Source: an uncultured Clostridia bacterium (GTDB lineage: Bacteria; Bacillota; Clostridia; Christensenellales; Borkfalkiaceae). Taken from it: a stretch of DNA of 7,061 nt. Each line of letters opens with the position of its first letter. Positions within the stretch are counted from its first letter, which is position 1. The notes beneath the pieces are model-generated. The model worked only from the letters and a program-made list of their open reading frames with translations, made no database searches and had not been told where the DNA came from. This document shows positions 1-6,024 of the stretch, one piece after another. Location of the stretch: NCBI GenBank assembly GCA_944369635.1, contig CALVXL010000080.1, positions 1 through 7,061 of the forward strand. Direction: 5' to 3'. A program made the translations under genes and the position numbers.

Positions 1-32
1 GTCTGTTTTTCGTTTCATTGAACTTTTTCCGA

Positions 33-1094
33 TTAGATTTCGGAGAAGTATTTGATGGTTCTGACCATCTGGCTGGTATAGGAGTTTTCGTTGTCGTACC
101 AGGAAACGACCTGCACCTGATAGGTATCGTCGTCGATCTTGGAAACCATGGTCTGCGTAGCATCGAACAGCGAGCCGTAGGTCATACCGATAACGTCGGA
201 AGAAACGATTTCGTCGGTGTTGTAGCCGAAAGATTCCGTAGCTTCCGCTTTCATAGCGGCGTTGATGCCTTCCTTCGTGATGTCCTTGCCCTTAACAACC
301 GCAACGAGGATCGTGGTAGAGCCCGTAGCCGTAGGAACGCGCTGCGCCGAACCGATCAGTTTGCCGTTGAGTTCGGGGATAACGAGGCCGATCGCTTTAG
401 CCGCGCCCGTGCTGTTGGGAACGATGTTCTGCGCGCCGGCTCTGGATCTTCTCAGATCGCCCTTTCTCTGCGGTCCGTCGAGGATCATCTGGTCGCCCGT
501 GTAAGCGTGAACGGTGGTCATGATACCGCTGACAATGGGCGCGTAATCGTTAAGCGCTTTCGCCATGGGAGCGAGGCAGTTCGTCGTGCAGGAAGCAGCC
601 GAAATGATGGTGTCGTCCTTGGTGAGCGTCTTGTGGTTTACGTTGTAAACGATGGTCGGCAGATCGTTGCCCGCGGGAGCGGAAATAACGACCTTTTTCG
701 CACCGGCGTTGATGTGCGCCTGCGATTTCGCCTTGCTGGTATAAAAGCCCGTGCATTCGAGCACGACGTCCACGTCGAGATCTCCCCAGGGAAGTTCAGC
801 GGCGTTCGCTTTCGCATAGATGGTGATTTCTTTGCCGTCCACGATGATGGAGCCCGGCACTACGACGGTCTTTCCGTCTTCCGCCATTACGGCGTCTTTA
901 TACTCAACGGTGTGTCCCTTAGCGACATAGTTACCCTGCATCGTGTCGTATTTGAGAAGATGCGCGAGCATTTTGGGGCTGGTCAAGTCGTTGATGGCGA
1001 CTACTTCATAACCTTTCGCACCGAACATCTGTCTGAACGCAAGACGTCCGATTCTGCCGAAACCGTTGATAGCAACCTTTGTTACTTTTGACAT
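33..1094 (-). CDS. gapA: Type I glyceraldehyde-3-phosphate dehydrogenase (NAD-dependent, phosphorylating)
   Basis: Cytoplasmic glycolytic enzyme that oxidises glyceraldehyde-3-phosphate to 1,3-bisphosphoglycerate with NAD+ and phosphate. The 353-residue product shows the Rossmann glycine motif NGFGRIGR (10-17), then IND ending at Asp36, the position that favours NAD over NADP. The catalytic SAASCTTNC (165-173) has its nucleophile at Cys169, with His196 in TTVHAYTGDQ. The C-terminal signature WYDNENSY is at 332-339. It is slightly longer than the usual 330-340 residues because of small surface insertions, and looks intact. The start is fixed by GGAGG (1103-1107 as CCTCC on the plus strand) with 8 nt spacing, and the stop is TAA. 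It has its own promoter at 1138-1166, so it need not depend on the aminopeptidase gene upstream on the same strand. The divergent fba supplies its substrate in glycolysis. Identification is very secure. Confidence 0.98.
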   Translation of the reverse strand: MSKVTKVAINGFGRIGRLAFRQMFGAKGYEVVAINDLTSPKMLAHLLKYDTMQGNYVAKGHTVEYKDAVMAEDGKTVVVPGSIIVDGKEITIYAKANAAELPWGDLDVDVVLECTGFYTSKAKSQAHINAGAKKVVISAPAGNDLPTIVYNVNHKTLTKDDTIISAASCTTNCLAPMAKALNDYAPIVSGIMTTVHAYTGDQMILDGPQRKGDLRRSRAGAQNIVPNSTGAAKAIGLVIPELNGKLIGSAQRVPTATGSTTILVAVVKGKDITKEGINAAMKAEATESFGYNTDEIVSSDVIGMTYGSLFDATQTMVSKIDDDTYQVQVVSWYDNENSYTSQMVRTIKYFSEI

Positions 1095-1137
1095 TTATGT
1101 GTCCTCCAAAAAAATTTTTAACTTTTTCCTATCCCTT

Positions 1138-1166
1138 AGTATAAAATATTTGCCGTTTTTAGTCAA
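1138..1166 (-). promoter_or_regulatory. gapA promoter (sigma-A/sigma-70 type)
   Basis: On the minus strand, TTGACT (1161-1166) is followed by a 17-nt spacer and TATACT (1138-1143). Each hexamer is one mismatch from consensus. Transcription would begin near 1131, giving a leader of roughly 37 nt that contains the GGAGG ribosome binding site. This is a housekeeping-strength promoter, as expected for gapA. Confidence 0.85.
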
Positions 1167-1178
1167 ACATTTTCACTT

Positions 1179-1203
1179 AAATTTCCTTTTTTTAGGGAAA
1201 TTT
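1179..1203. repeat. Inverted repeat between the aminopeptidase stop codon and the gapA promoter
   Basis: AAATTTCC (1179-1186) is repeated in inverse as GGAAATTT (1196-1203) with a 9-nt T-rich centre, touching the stop codon of the aminopeptidase gene. On the minus strand it could fold into a weak hairpin just after that gene, but no run of T follows, so it is not a convincing terminator. It also lies about 13 bp upstream of the gapA -35 box, where an activator or repressor site would be plausible. The role is unassigned. Confidence 0.4.
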
Positions 1204-2318
1204 TACTTCAGATTTTCGGGATTCAGGCATTTAAGCTCGTCCACGACGAACAAGCCGTCCTTACGGATCAGCACGTCGTCGAAGTAGATTTCGCCGCCGC
1301 CGTATGCGGGCGTCTGAATGAGCACGAGATCCCAGTGCACCGCCGAAACGTTGCCGTTGTACGCGTCGTCGTAAGAGCAGCCGGGCGTAAAGTGAATGGA
1401 ACCGCTGATCTTTTCGTCAAACAGGATATCCCCCATCGGTTTGGTCACGTAGGGGTTGACGCCGATGGCGAATTCGCCGACATAGCGCGCGCCCTCGTCG
1501 GTATCGAAAATGGCGTTGATCTTTTCGGGAAGATTGCCCGTTGCGGAAACGATCTTGCCGTCCTTAAAGGTGAGCGAAACGTTTTCGAACTTCGTGCCGT
1601 TCTGAATGGACGGCGCGTTGTACGTGATTTTGCCGTTGACGCTGTTTTTTACGGGCGCGGTATACACTTCGCCGTCGGGAATATTCATGTGTCCCGCGCA
1701 CTTCACCGCGCCGATCCCTTTGATCGAAAAGGTAAGATCGGTATCTTTTGCCACAAGGCGAACCTTGTCGGTCTTGTCCATTAAATTCTTTAGCGCGTTC
1801 ATCGCGTTGTCCATCCTGGAATAATCGAGATTGCACACGTCGAAATAAAATTTTTCGAACGCGTCGGTCGAAGAAGAGCAAAGCTGCGCCATGCCGGGGT
1901 TGGGATAACGCAAAATCACCCACTTGGTCTTTTTCACGCGCAGTTCGTGGTGCACAGGGTGGGAATAAAATTCCGATTCCGCCTGCATTTTGTCCGACGG
2001 CACGTCGGAAAGTTCAAAGGAATTGTCCCCGCCGCGGATGCCGATGTATGCGTCCATTTCCGCCATTCTCGCGCCGTCGTATTTCGCGCGGAGTTTGGCA
2101 AGTTCTTCCGTCTGCCCCATCAAAAGTTCGCGCGTAACGCGGTTGTCGAAAAGTTCCACAAACGGCAGCCCGCCGACTTTGTAAACTTCTTTTACAATGG
2201 CGTTCACCAGCATATAATCGATGCCCTTGGCTTCGATCAGGATCTTTTCGCCCTTTTTGAGGGATACAGAATAATTGACGAGCACGCTCGCCAGCTTTTC
2301 TATTCTGGAATCTACCAT
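1203..2318 (-). CDS. M29-family metallo-aminopeptidase (AmpS/PepS/AmpT type)
   Basis: Cytoplasmic exopeptidase that removes N-terminal residues from peptides using two metal ions. The 371-residue product carries all the ligand motifs of family M29: Glu217 in IPDGEVYTAP, Glu282 in VGEFAIG, His309 and Tyr316 in IHFTPGCSY, and His328/Asp330 in HWD. The spacing closely matches Staphylococcus PepS. The N-terminal domain includes the family-like start MVDSRIEKLASVLVNYS. An ATG further upstream at 2358-2360 would add a lysine-rich extension that is simply the translated ribosome-binding region. The chosen start at 2316-2318 has AAGGAG 6 nt upstream (2325-2330) and is preferred. It is a little shorter than the roughly 400-415 residues of many family members but lacks no catalytic element. 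It lies between gapA and fba, which is not an obvious functional pairing. Substrate preference cannot be read from sequence. Confidence 0.93.
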   Translation of the reverse strand: MVDSRIEKLASVLVNYSVSLKKGEKILIEAKGIDYMLVNAIVKEVYKVGGLPFVELFDNRVTRELLMGQTEELAKLRAKYDGARMAEMDAYIGIRGGDNSFELSDVPSDKMQAESEFYSHPVHHELRVKKTKWVILRYPNPGMAQLCSSSTDAFEKFYFDVCNLDYSRMDNAMNALKNLMDKTDKVRLVAKDTDLTFSIKGIGAVKCAGHMNIPDGEVYTAPVKNSVNGKITYNAPSIQNGTKFENVSLTFKDGKIVSATGNLPEKINAIFDTDEGARYVGEFAIGVNPYVTKPMGDILFDEKISGSIHFTPGCSYDDAYNGNVSAVHWDLVLIQTPAYGGGEIYFDDVLIRKDGLFVVDELKCLNPENLK

Positions 2319-2358
2319 GATTTTCTCCTTTTTCTGTCGTTTTTTCTTTTTCTTATCC

Positions 2359-2440
2359 ATTATATATAATTTCGGGAAAATTATAAAGTATTTTACCGCA
2401 ATTTTATTGCAAATTCCGAAAAATTATTGTAAACTATACT
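2359..2440. promoter_or_regulatory. Divergent AT-rich promoter region between the aminopeptidase gene and fba
   Basis: For fba (plus), TATACT at 2435-2440 is a good -10 box about 28 nt before the start codon, but no clear -35 box lies 16-18 nt upstream. For the aminopeptidase gene (minus), two TATAAT hexamers are present (2359-2364 and 2380-2385), also with poor -35 boxes. The first sits inside a 12-bp palindrome, ATTATATATAAT (2359-2370). Two similar segments, AATTTCGGGAAAATTAT (from 2368) and AATTCCGAAAAATTAT (from 2412), lie 44 bp apart and might bind the same regulator. Exact start sites are uncertain. Confidence 0.5.
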
Positions 2441-2454
2441 CGTAAATAAATTTT

Positions 2455-2459
2455 GGAGG
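2455..2459 (+). promoter_or_regulatory. Ribosome binding site of fba
   Basis: GGAGG lies 8 nt before the ATG at 2468. It shows that translation is set up to begin at 2468, in front of the in-frame TAA, and not at the GTG at 2540, which has no Shine-Dalgarno sequence before it. Confidence 0.9.
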
Positions 2460-2467
2460 ACTTTTTT

Positions 2468-3415
2468 ATGCCACTGGTAACATCTAAAAAAATGTTCGAA
2501 CAGAATTAAAAAAACGGTTACGCGATCGGCGCGTTCAACGTGAACAACCTTGAAACCATTCAGGGTATCGTGAATGCGGGCGTCGCGCAGAACGCGCCTT
2601 TGATTTTACAGGTTTCGAGCGGCGCGAGAAAATACGCCAACCCCACTTATTTGCAGCACCTCGTGCTCGCGGCGGTGGAAGAATCGGGTCTGCCCATCTG
2701 TCTGCACCTCGATCACGGCGATTCGTTCGATCTGTGCAAAAGCTGTATCGACAAGGGATTCACGTCGGTCATGATCGACGCTTCCAAATATCCCCTGCCG
2801 GAAAATATCAAAATCACTAAGGAAGTTGTGAATTACGCGCACGATCACGGCGTGGTTGTGGAAGCGGAACTCGGCAAACTCGCGGGTATCGAAGACGCGG
2901 TCAACGTTTCCGATAAGGACGCTATGTTCACCGATCCCGACGAAGTTTACGAATTTGCGACCAAAACGGGTATCGACTCCCTCGCGATCGCCATCGGCAC
3001 TTCGCACGGCGCTTACAAATTTAAGCCCGGTCAGAAACCCCAGCTGAGATTCGACATTTTGGAAGAAGTCGGCAAACGCCTGCCCAACTTCCCCATCGTC
3101 CTGCACGGCGCTTCTTCCGTTCCGCAGGATCTGGTGAAGATCATCAACAGCTACGGCGGACAGATGCCCGACGCTATCGGTATTCCCGAAGACATGCTCC
3201 GTCAGGCGGCGAGAATGGCGGTCTGCAAGATCAACATCGACTCCGATTTGAGAATGGCTTGCACCGCGGCTATCCGCAAGCACTTTGTGGAACAGCCCTC
3301 CCACTTCGACCCCAGACAGTACCTCGGCGACGCGCGTTCCGCTATCCAGAAAGTCGTGGAACACAAACTCGTGGAAGTGCTCGGCTGCGCAGGCAAAGCG
3401 GACGAATGCAGATAA
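2468..3415 (+). pseudogene. fba: Class II fructose-1,6-bisphosphate aldolase gene with a premature TAA at codon 14
   Basis: The family enzyme is zinc-dependent and cleaves fructose-1,6-bisphosphate to dihydroxyacetone phosphate and glyceraldehyde-3-phosphate. The 315-codon gene begins with the hallmark MPLVTSKKMFEQN, then has TAA (2507-2509), then continues in the same frame with KNGYAIGAFNVNN. Everything after the stop is intact: catalytic Asp82 and zinc ligand His83 in LHLDHGDSF, Glu134 in VEAELG, zinc ligands His180 (GTSHGAYKF) and His213 (LHGASS), and the substrate loop CKINIDSD (253-260). The length is normal for clostridial class IIB aldolases. Relatives usually have Tyr or Lys at position 14, either one base change from TAA. 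Translation from GTG at 2540 would give 291 residues but removes the first barrel strand and has no ribosome binding site. Either this is a recent nonsense mutation, a sequence error, or the stop is bypassed. TAA also ends neighbouring genes, so a reassigned code is unlikely. Confidence 0.9.
2507..2509 (+). other. In-frame premature stop codon (TAA) at fba codon 14
   Basis: Codons run aat-taa-aaa-aac-ggt-tac. Family-like sequence lies in the same frame before and after, so a single insertion or deletion cannot explain the stop. A single substitution, for example TAC/TAT (Tyr) or AAA (Lys) to TAA, is sufficient. Confidence 0.95.
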
Positions 3416-3429
3416 TTTCGATAAATTTG

Positions 3430-3457
3430 AAAAGACCGCGTTTATGCGGTCTTTTTT
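3430..3457 (+). terminator. Rho-independent terminator of fba
   Basis: The stem AAAAGACCGC (3430-3439) pairs perfectly with GCGGTCTTTT (3446-3455) around a 6-nt loop, followed by further T residues to 3457. It starts 15 nt after the fba stop codon. Confidence 0.93.
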
Positions 3458-3516
3458 AATGCAGGGCGAATTGCCAAGCTACATGCAGCGCTCATTTTAA
3501 AGCGCCTTAAAAACAT

Positions 3517-3544
3517 AAAACGCCCGCTTGCAAGCGGGCGTTTT
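3517..3544. terminator. Bidirectional terminator, mainly for the MATE transporter gene
   Basis: This is a perfect 28-bp palindrome, AAAACGCCCGCTTG (3517-3530) with its exact inverse (3531-3544). The GC-rich core is flanked by A and T tracts on both sides. It lies 7 nt beyond the stop of the minus-strand MATE gene and would also catch readthrough from fba, so the convergent pair is well insulated. Confidence 0.9.
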
Positions 3545-3551
3545 CATCATC

Positions 3552-4922
3552 TTATATCGCGGCGGATGGCGTTGCCGCTCTTTTTTTCATGATTTTCGGA
3601 AAGAAAACCGAAAAGACGGCGGTGCTCAGACACGCGCCGAAAATGTCGGCAATCGGTTCGGCGTAAAATACCGCCTCCACGCCCCAAAGCATGGGCAGAA
3701 AAACGATGGAACCGAGATATACGATCATTTTTCTGGTCATGGAAAGCGTAACGGCAAACTTCGGCTGTCCGAGCGCGGTCATGCCGTCTACAAACACATA
3801 CTGCAACGAAAGCGGGATAATGCCGATCATGTAAACGCGTATGCCCCATACGGCGTCGGCGATGATTTCCTTATTTGCGGTAAACAAGCGCGCAACGGGC
3901 GCGGCAAGCGGGAAAGAAAGCGCAAACATCAGCGCAGTGAACGCAAGTCCCATCAGAACGATAACCTTTTCCGCCTTTTTGATGAGCGCAATATTTTTTG
4001 CACCGTAATTAAAGCTCAAAACGGGCTGCGTGCCCGTACTGATACCGAGGAGCGGCATGGTAATGAGGGAAAGAAAGGCCTGCACGACGGTGGAAACGGT
4101 GATCCACATGTCGGCGTTTTCGCCGCCGTAAATTTTCAGCATCATGTTGGAAACGATGATGATGACGCTGTCCGTCGCAATGATCAGAAACGGAGAAAGA
4201 CCGAGTTTGAACATCTTCCCTACGGTTTTTAAAGAATAATGTCCGAAAGAGAGCCTGATCTTCGTATTTTTCATAAGGAGAAAAACGACGACGAACACAA
4301 AGGACAAAAACTGCGATATTATGGTAGCGAGCGCCGCCCCCGCCACGTTCATATCAAATGCATAAATAAAGAGCGGATCGAGCCCTACGTTGGCAAGCGC
4401 CCCGATGACGGTTGTACACATGCCCACGCCCGAATATCCCTGCGCGATGATGAACTGATTGAGTCCCACCGCCGTGATGGAAAACACCGCGCCCGCCGTA
4501 TAGATCAGTAAATATTGCTTGGCATACGGAAAGGTTTTATCGCTTGCGCCGAACAGCCTCAGAACGGGGTTTACGGTGAAAAAGACGATAGCGGAAACCG
4601 CCACGGCTACCACGATAAGCGCGAGCAACGCGTTGGAAAGAATTTTTTTCGCCTTTTCCTCGTTATTTTCGCCGAGAGACATGGCAAACAGCGGCGCGCC
4701 GCCGATGCCGATGAGAAAGGCAAACGCGGAAATAAACGTGGCAAGCGGCGCGACGACGCCCAACCCCGCCAGCGCGGTATCCCCGATAACGGGAATGTTG
4801 CCCACGAACATTCTGTCCACAATGGAATACAATACATTTACGAATTGCGCCAGCATGGCGGGAAACGCAAGCTTCATCACGGTGGACGCGACTTTAGCGC
4901 TTCCCAGATCGAGCGACTTCAT
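3552..4922 (-). CDS. MATE-family multidrug/cation antiporter (MepA/NorM-like)
   Basis: Integral inner-membrane exporter with about twelve predicted helices, using a Na+ or H+ gradient to expel drugs or organic cations. The 456-residue product has the family length and its signatures: the first-helix region YSIVDRMFVG (32-41), NVGLDPLFIY (178-187) near the end of the N-terminal half, GTQPVLSFNYGAKN (297-310) in the C-terminal half, and AEPIAD (421-426). The start at 4920-4922 is chosen because GAGGAG lies 7 nt upstream (4930-4935). A longer reading from 4985 would begin inside the promoter. It is monocistronic, transcribed toward fba, and ends at a perfect terminator palindrome. No dedicated regulator gene adjoins it. 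The actual substrate cannot be predicted; the sequence resembles MepA-type proteins more than DinF-type ones, as a judgement by eye. Confidence 0.95.
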   Translation of the reverse strand: MKSLDLGSAKVASTVMKLAFPAMLAQFVNVLYSIVDRMFVGNIPVIGDTALAGLGVVAPLATFISAFAFLIGIGGAPLFAMSLGENNEEKAKKILSNALLALIVVAVAVSAIVFFTVNPVLRLFGASDKTFPYAKQYLLIYTAGAVFSITAVGLNQFIIAQGYSGVGMCTTVIGALANVGLDPLFIYAFDMNVAGAALATIISQFLSFVFVVVFLLMKNTKIRLSFGHYSLKTVGKMFKLGLSPFLIIATDSVIIIVSNMMLKIYGGENADMWITVSTVVQAFLSLITMPLLGISTGTQPVLSFNYGAKNIALIKKAEKVIVLMGLAFTALMFALSFPLAAPVARLFTANKEIIADAVWGIRVYMIGIIPLSLQYVFVDGMTALGQPKFAVTLSMTRKMIVYLGSIVFLPMLWGVEAVFYAEPIADIFGACLSTAVFSVFFPKIMKKRAATPSAAI

Positions 4923-4956
4923 AAAATATCTCCTCTTTCCTGTCCTACGGCATAAC

Positions 4957-4985
4957 ATTGTAGCAAGGAAAACAAGGGAAGTCAA
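4957..4985 (-). promoter_or_regulatory. Promoter of the MATE transporter gene
   Basis: On the minus strand, TTGACT (4980-4985) is followed by a 17-nt spacer and TACAAT (4957-4962). Transcription would start near 4950, about 28 nt before the start codon, leaving room only for the ribosome binding site. This rules out the longer upstream start at 4985. Confidence 0.85.
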
Positions 4986-5027
4986 ACGAAAACAGCTTAA
5001 AAAACAAATAATTTATCTTATTTTGGC

Positions 5028-5056
5028 TTGACAAGCTTTTGGCTTTATGTTAGAAT
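5028..5056 (+). promoter_or_regulatory. Promoter of the tRNA-Val gene
   Basis: A consensus TTGACA (5028-5033), a 17-nt spacer and TAGAAT (5051-5056) preceded by TG (5048-5049) form an extended -10 promoter. The predicted start near 5063 gives a leader of about 10 nt before the mature tRNA. Confidence 0.88.
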
Positions 5057-5072
5057 AATAAAGCTGTAAAAA

Positions 5073-5149
5073 GGGAGCGTAGCTCAGTTGGTTAGAGCGC
5101 ATGCTTGACATGCATGAGGTCATAGGTTCGAGCCCTACCGTTCCCACCA
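5073..5149 (+). tRNA. tRNA-Val (anticodon GAC)
   Basis: The cloverleaf is complete, with CCA encoded in the gene. The acceptor stem GGGAGCG (5073-5079) pairs with CGTTCCC (5139-5145), with one G-T wobble. The anticodon stem CATGC/GCATG (5100-5104 and 5112-5116) encloses the loop TTGACAT with GAC at 5107-5109, reading GUC and GUU valine codons. The T loop is TTCGAGC (5127-5133). The outermost T-stem pair is A5122-C5138, a mismatch where a normal pair is expected. It is a single-gene unit with its own promoter and terminator. Confidence 0.97.
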
Positions 5150-5150
5150 G

Positions 5151-5198
5151 AAAATCCCGCGGCGCAAAACTGAAAGTTTTTGCGCCGCGGGATTTTTA
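5151..5198. terminator. Terminator after tRNA-Val, probably bidirectional
   Basis: A long stem, AAAATCCCGCGGCGCAAAAC (5151-5170), pairs with 5176-5196 with a single bulged T (5181) around the loop TGAAA. A T-rich tail follows on the plus strand. It begins one base after the tRNA CCA end. On the minus strand it lies about 57 nt beyond the DUF5714 stop codon and ends in four T, so it can also serve that operon. The gap 5199-5254 shows nothing else. Confidence 0.9.
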
Positions 5199-5254
5199 TT
5201 TCCGTAAAATATGCTTTTTTCCTTAATTTGTTTGCCGATACTACATTTCATCGC

Positions 5255-5824
5255 TCACTTTCCGCCTGCAAAAAACGGACAGCGCGAACCGAGACATTGT
5301 TTATTTTTTGCGGAAAATTCGCAGGCTACTTTTTCTGCTTCCATCGCCACGCCGTACTTTTCCCTTACAAATTCCGCCGCGGCGGAGAGCGATAAAAACG
5401 CGTTGCGCTTACAGCACCGCGCGCCGCCGATCTCACTCATTTTTCCGATGGTACGCGAAGTATATTCCATATGATCTTTATAAAATTCGTCGGTGCTCAG
5501 CGGGCCCGTACCGTGTATGACGGAAAGCGCCGCCCCGACAGCCGCCACCGAACCGCATATCCCCCAAAAACCGCACATTGCGCCGGGCATAAGTTTTGTG
5601 CGCTTTTCAAGTTCGTCAAGACACATAGGCAGATCAATTTTTCCGCCGGCATTTTTATATGCCGCTAAAAATGCCGCGCCGTCGAGAAAATGGTGTTCCG
5701 GTCCGTGCAGGGAAACAAAATCTTCCCGCATGATTTCCCGCGCGATCGTAACGGGATTTTTCGAAACGGCCGACAGCGCCGCCTTTCTGATTCGCTCGTA
5801 TTTTTCGTTTAAACTCATATCCAT
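5255..5824 (-). CDS. DUF5714-domain cysteine-rich protein of unknown function
   Basis: The 189-residue product is soluble and cytoplasmic by appearance, with no signal peptide. It resembles DUF5714 proteins of Clostridia and methanogens: HGPEHH (40-45), LPMCLDELEKR with Cys68, the motif CGFWGICG (84-91), GGARCCKR (133-140), and a C-terminal cluster with Cys168, Cys177 and Cys182 ending in RCPFF. The repeated cysteines suggest metal, iron-sulfur or thiol chemistry, but no reaction is established for the family as far as I know. AAGGAGG (5833-5839) lies 8 nt before the ATG, within the end of the preceding gene. The ATG directly abuts the stop codon of that gene, so translation is probably coupled. 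A second in-frame ATG at 5816-5818 is a less well-spaced alternative. It is the last gene of an ArsR-led operon, so expression probably responds to the effector of that repressor. Confidence 0.85.
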   Translation of the reverse strand: MDMSLNEKYERIRKAALSAVSKNPVTIAREIMREDFVSLHGPEHHFLDGAAFLAAYKNAGGKIDLPMCLDELEKRTKLMPGAMCGFWGICGSVAAVGAALSVIHGTGPLSTDEFYKDHMEYTSRTIGKMSEIGGARCCKRNAFLSLSAAAEFVREKYGVAMEAEKVACEFSAKNKQCLGSRCPFFAGGK

Positions 5825-6022
5825 TTAATTTTCCTCCTTGCAAAAGCGCGCACGCAATACTTTATAATGATTGTAATTCGATTTATCCCCGCCGTTATCG
5901 GGAAAAAGGCAGTACGGCAGGCTGTCCGTGGTTCTGTGTTTTACAACGCATGCGCAGCATCTGCCGTGATTTTTACATTCCGTTTTAGGGCAGGCGCATT
6001 CCGTTACGTTTTTACATTGCAT
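5825..6022 (-). CDS. Small cysteine-rich protein (65 aa), possibly DUF6485-like
   Basis: The product begins MQCKNVTECACPKTECKNHG and carries cysteines at positions 3, 9, 11, 16, 22, 23, 25, 38 and near the C-terminus (KVLRARFCKEEN). The CxC, GRCCAC and LPYC motifs suggest a compact zinc- or metal-binding fold. It resembles small uncharacterised cysteine-rich proteins (DUF6485 type) from anaerobes, an assignment made from memory of the pattern and not certain. The start at 6020-6022 is chosen because AAGGAG (6031-6036) lies 8 nt upstream. A start at 6049 would overlap the arsR gene by 25 nt and lacks this support. It lies 2 nt after arsR and abuts the DUF5714 gene with no gap, so it is the middle gene of a three-gene operon. 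It could sequester or deliver the metal that the repressor senses. That role is inference only. Confidence 0.85.
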   Translation of the reverse strand: MQCKNVTECACPKTECKNHGRCCACVVKHRTTDSLPYCLFPDNGGDKSNYNHYKVLRARFCKEEN

Positions 6023-6024
6023 TT

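Noticed and set aside
1..32. Terminator of gapA
   Set aside because: The 32 nt available after the gapA stop codon show no complete hairpin; any terminator lies outside the window.
18..1091. Long open frame on the plus strand antisense to gapA
   Set aside because: It is a codon-bias shadow of gapA. The product has arginine/glycine/valine-rich low-sense composition, no family resemblance and no ribosome binding site.
2507..2509. Alternative genetic code with TAA read as sense
   Set aside because: gapA, the aminopeptidase, fba, the cysteine-rich protein and arsR all end in TAA at family-appropriate positions, so TAA is a working stop here.
2468..2509. 14-codon regulatory leader peptide before fba
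   Set aside because: The codons match the aldolase N-terminus itself and continue in frame into the rest of the protein, so this is the broken start of fba and not an independent leader.
2606..3364. Minus-strand 252-codon open frame opposite fba
   Set aside because: It is antisense to conserved aldolase sequence, with no ribosome binding site or recognisable domain.
2540..3415. GTG start at 2540 as the true fba start
   Set aside because: No Shine-Dalgarno sequence precedes it, the first barrel strand would be missing, and family-type N-terminal codons with a strong ribosome binding site lie upstream at 2468.
3528..4955. Several open frames on the plus strand opposite the MATE gene
   Set aside because: The translations are rich in charged residues (Arg, Lys, His, Asp), typical of antisense to membrane-helix codons, and they overlap a convincing full-length MATE gene.
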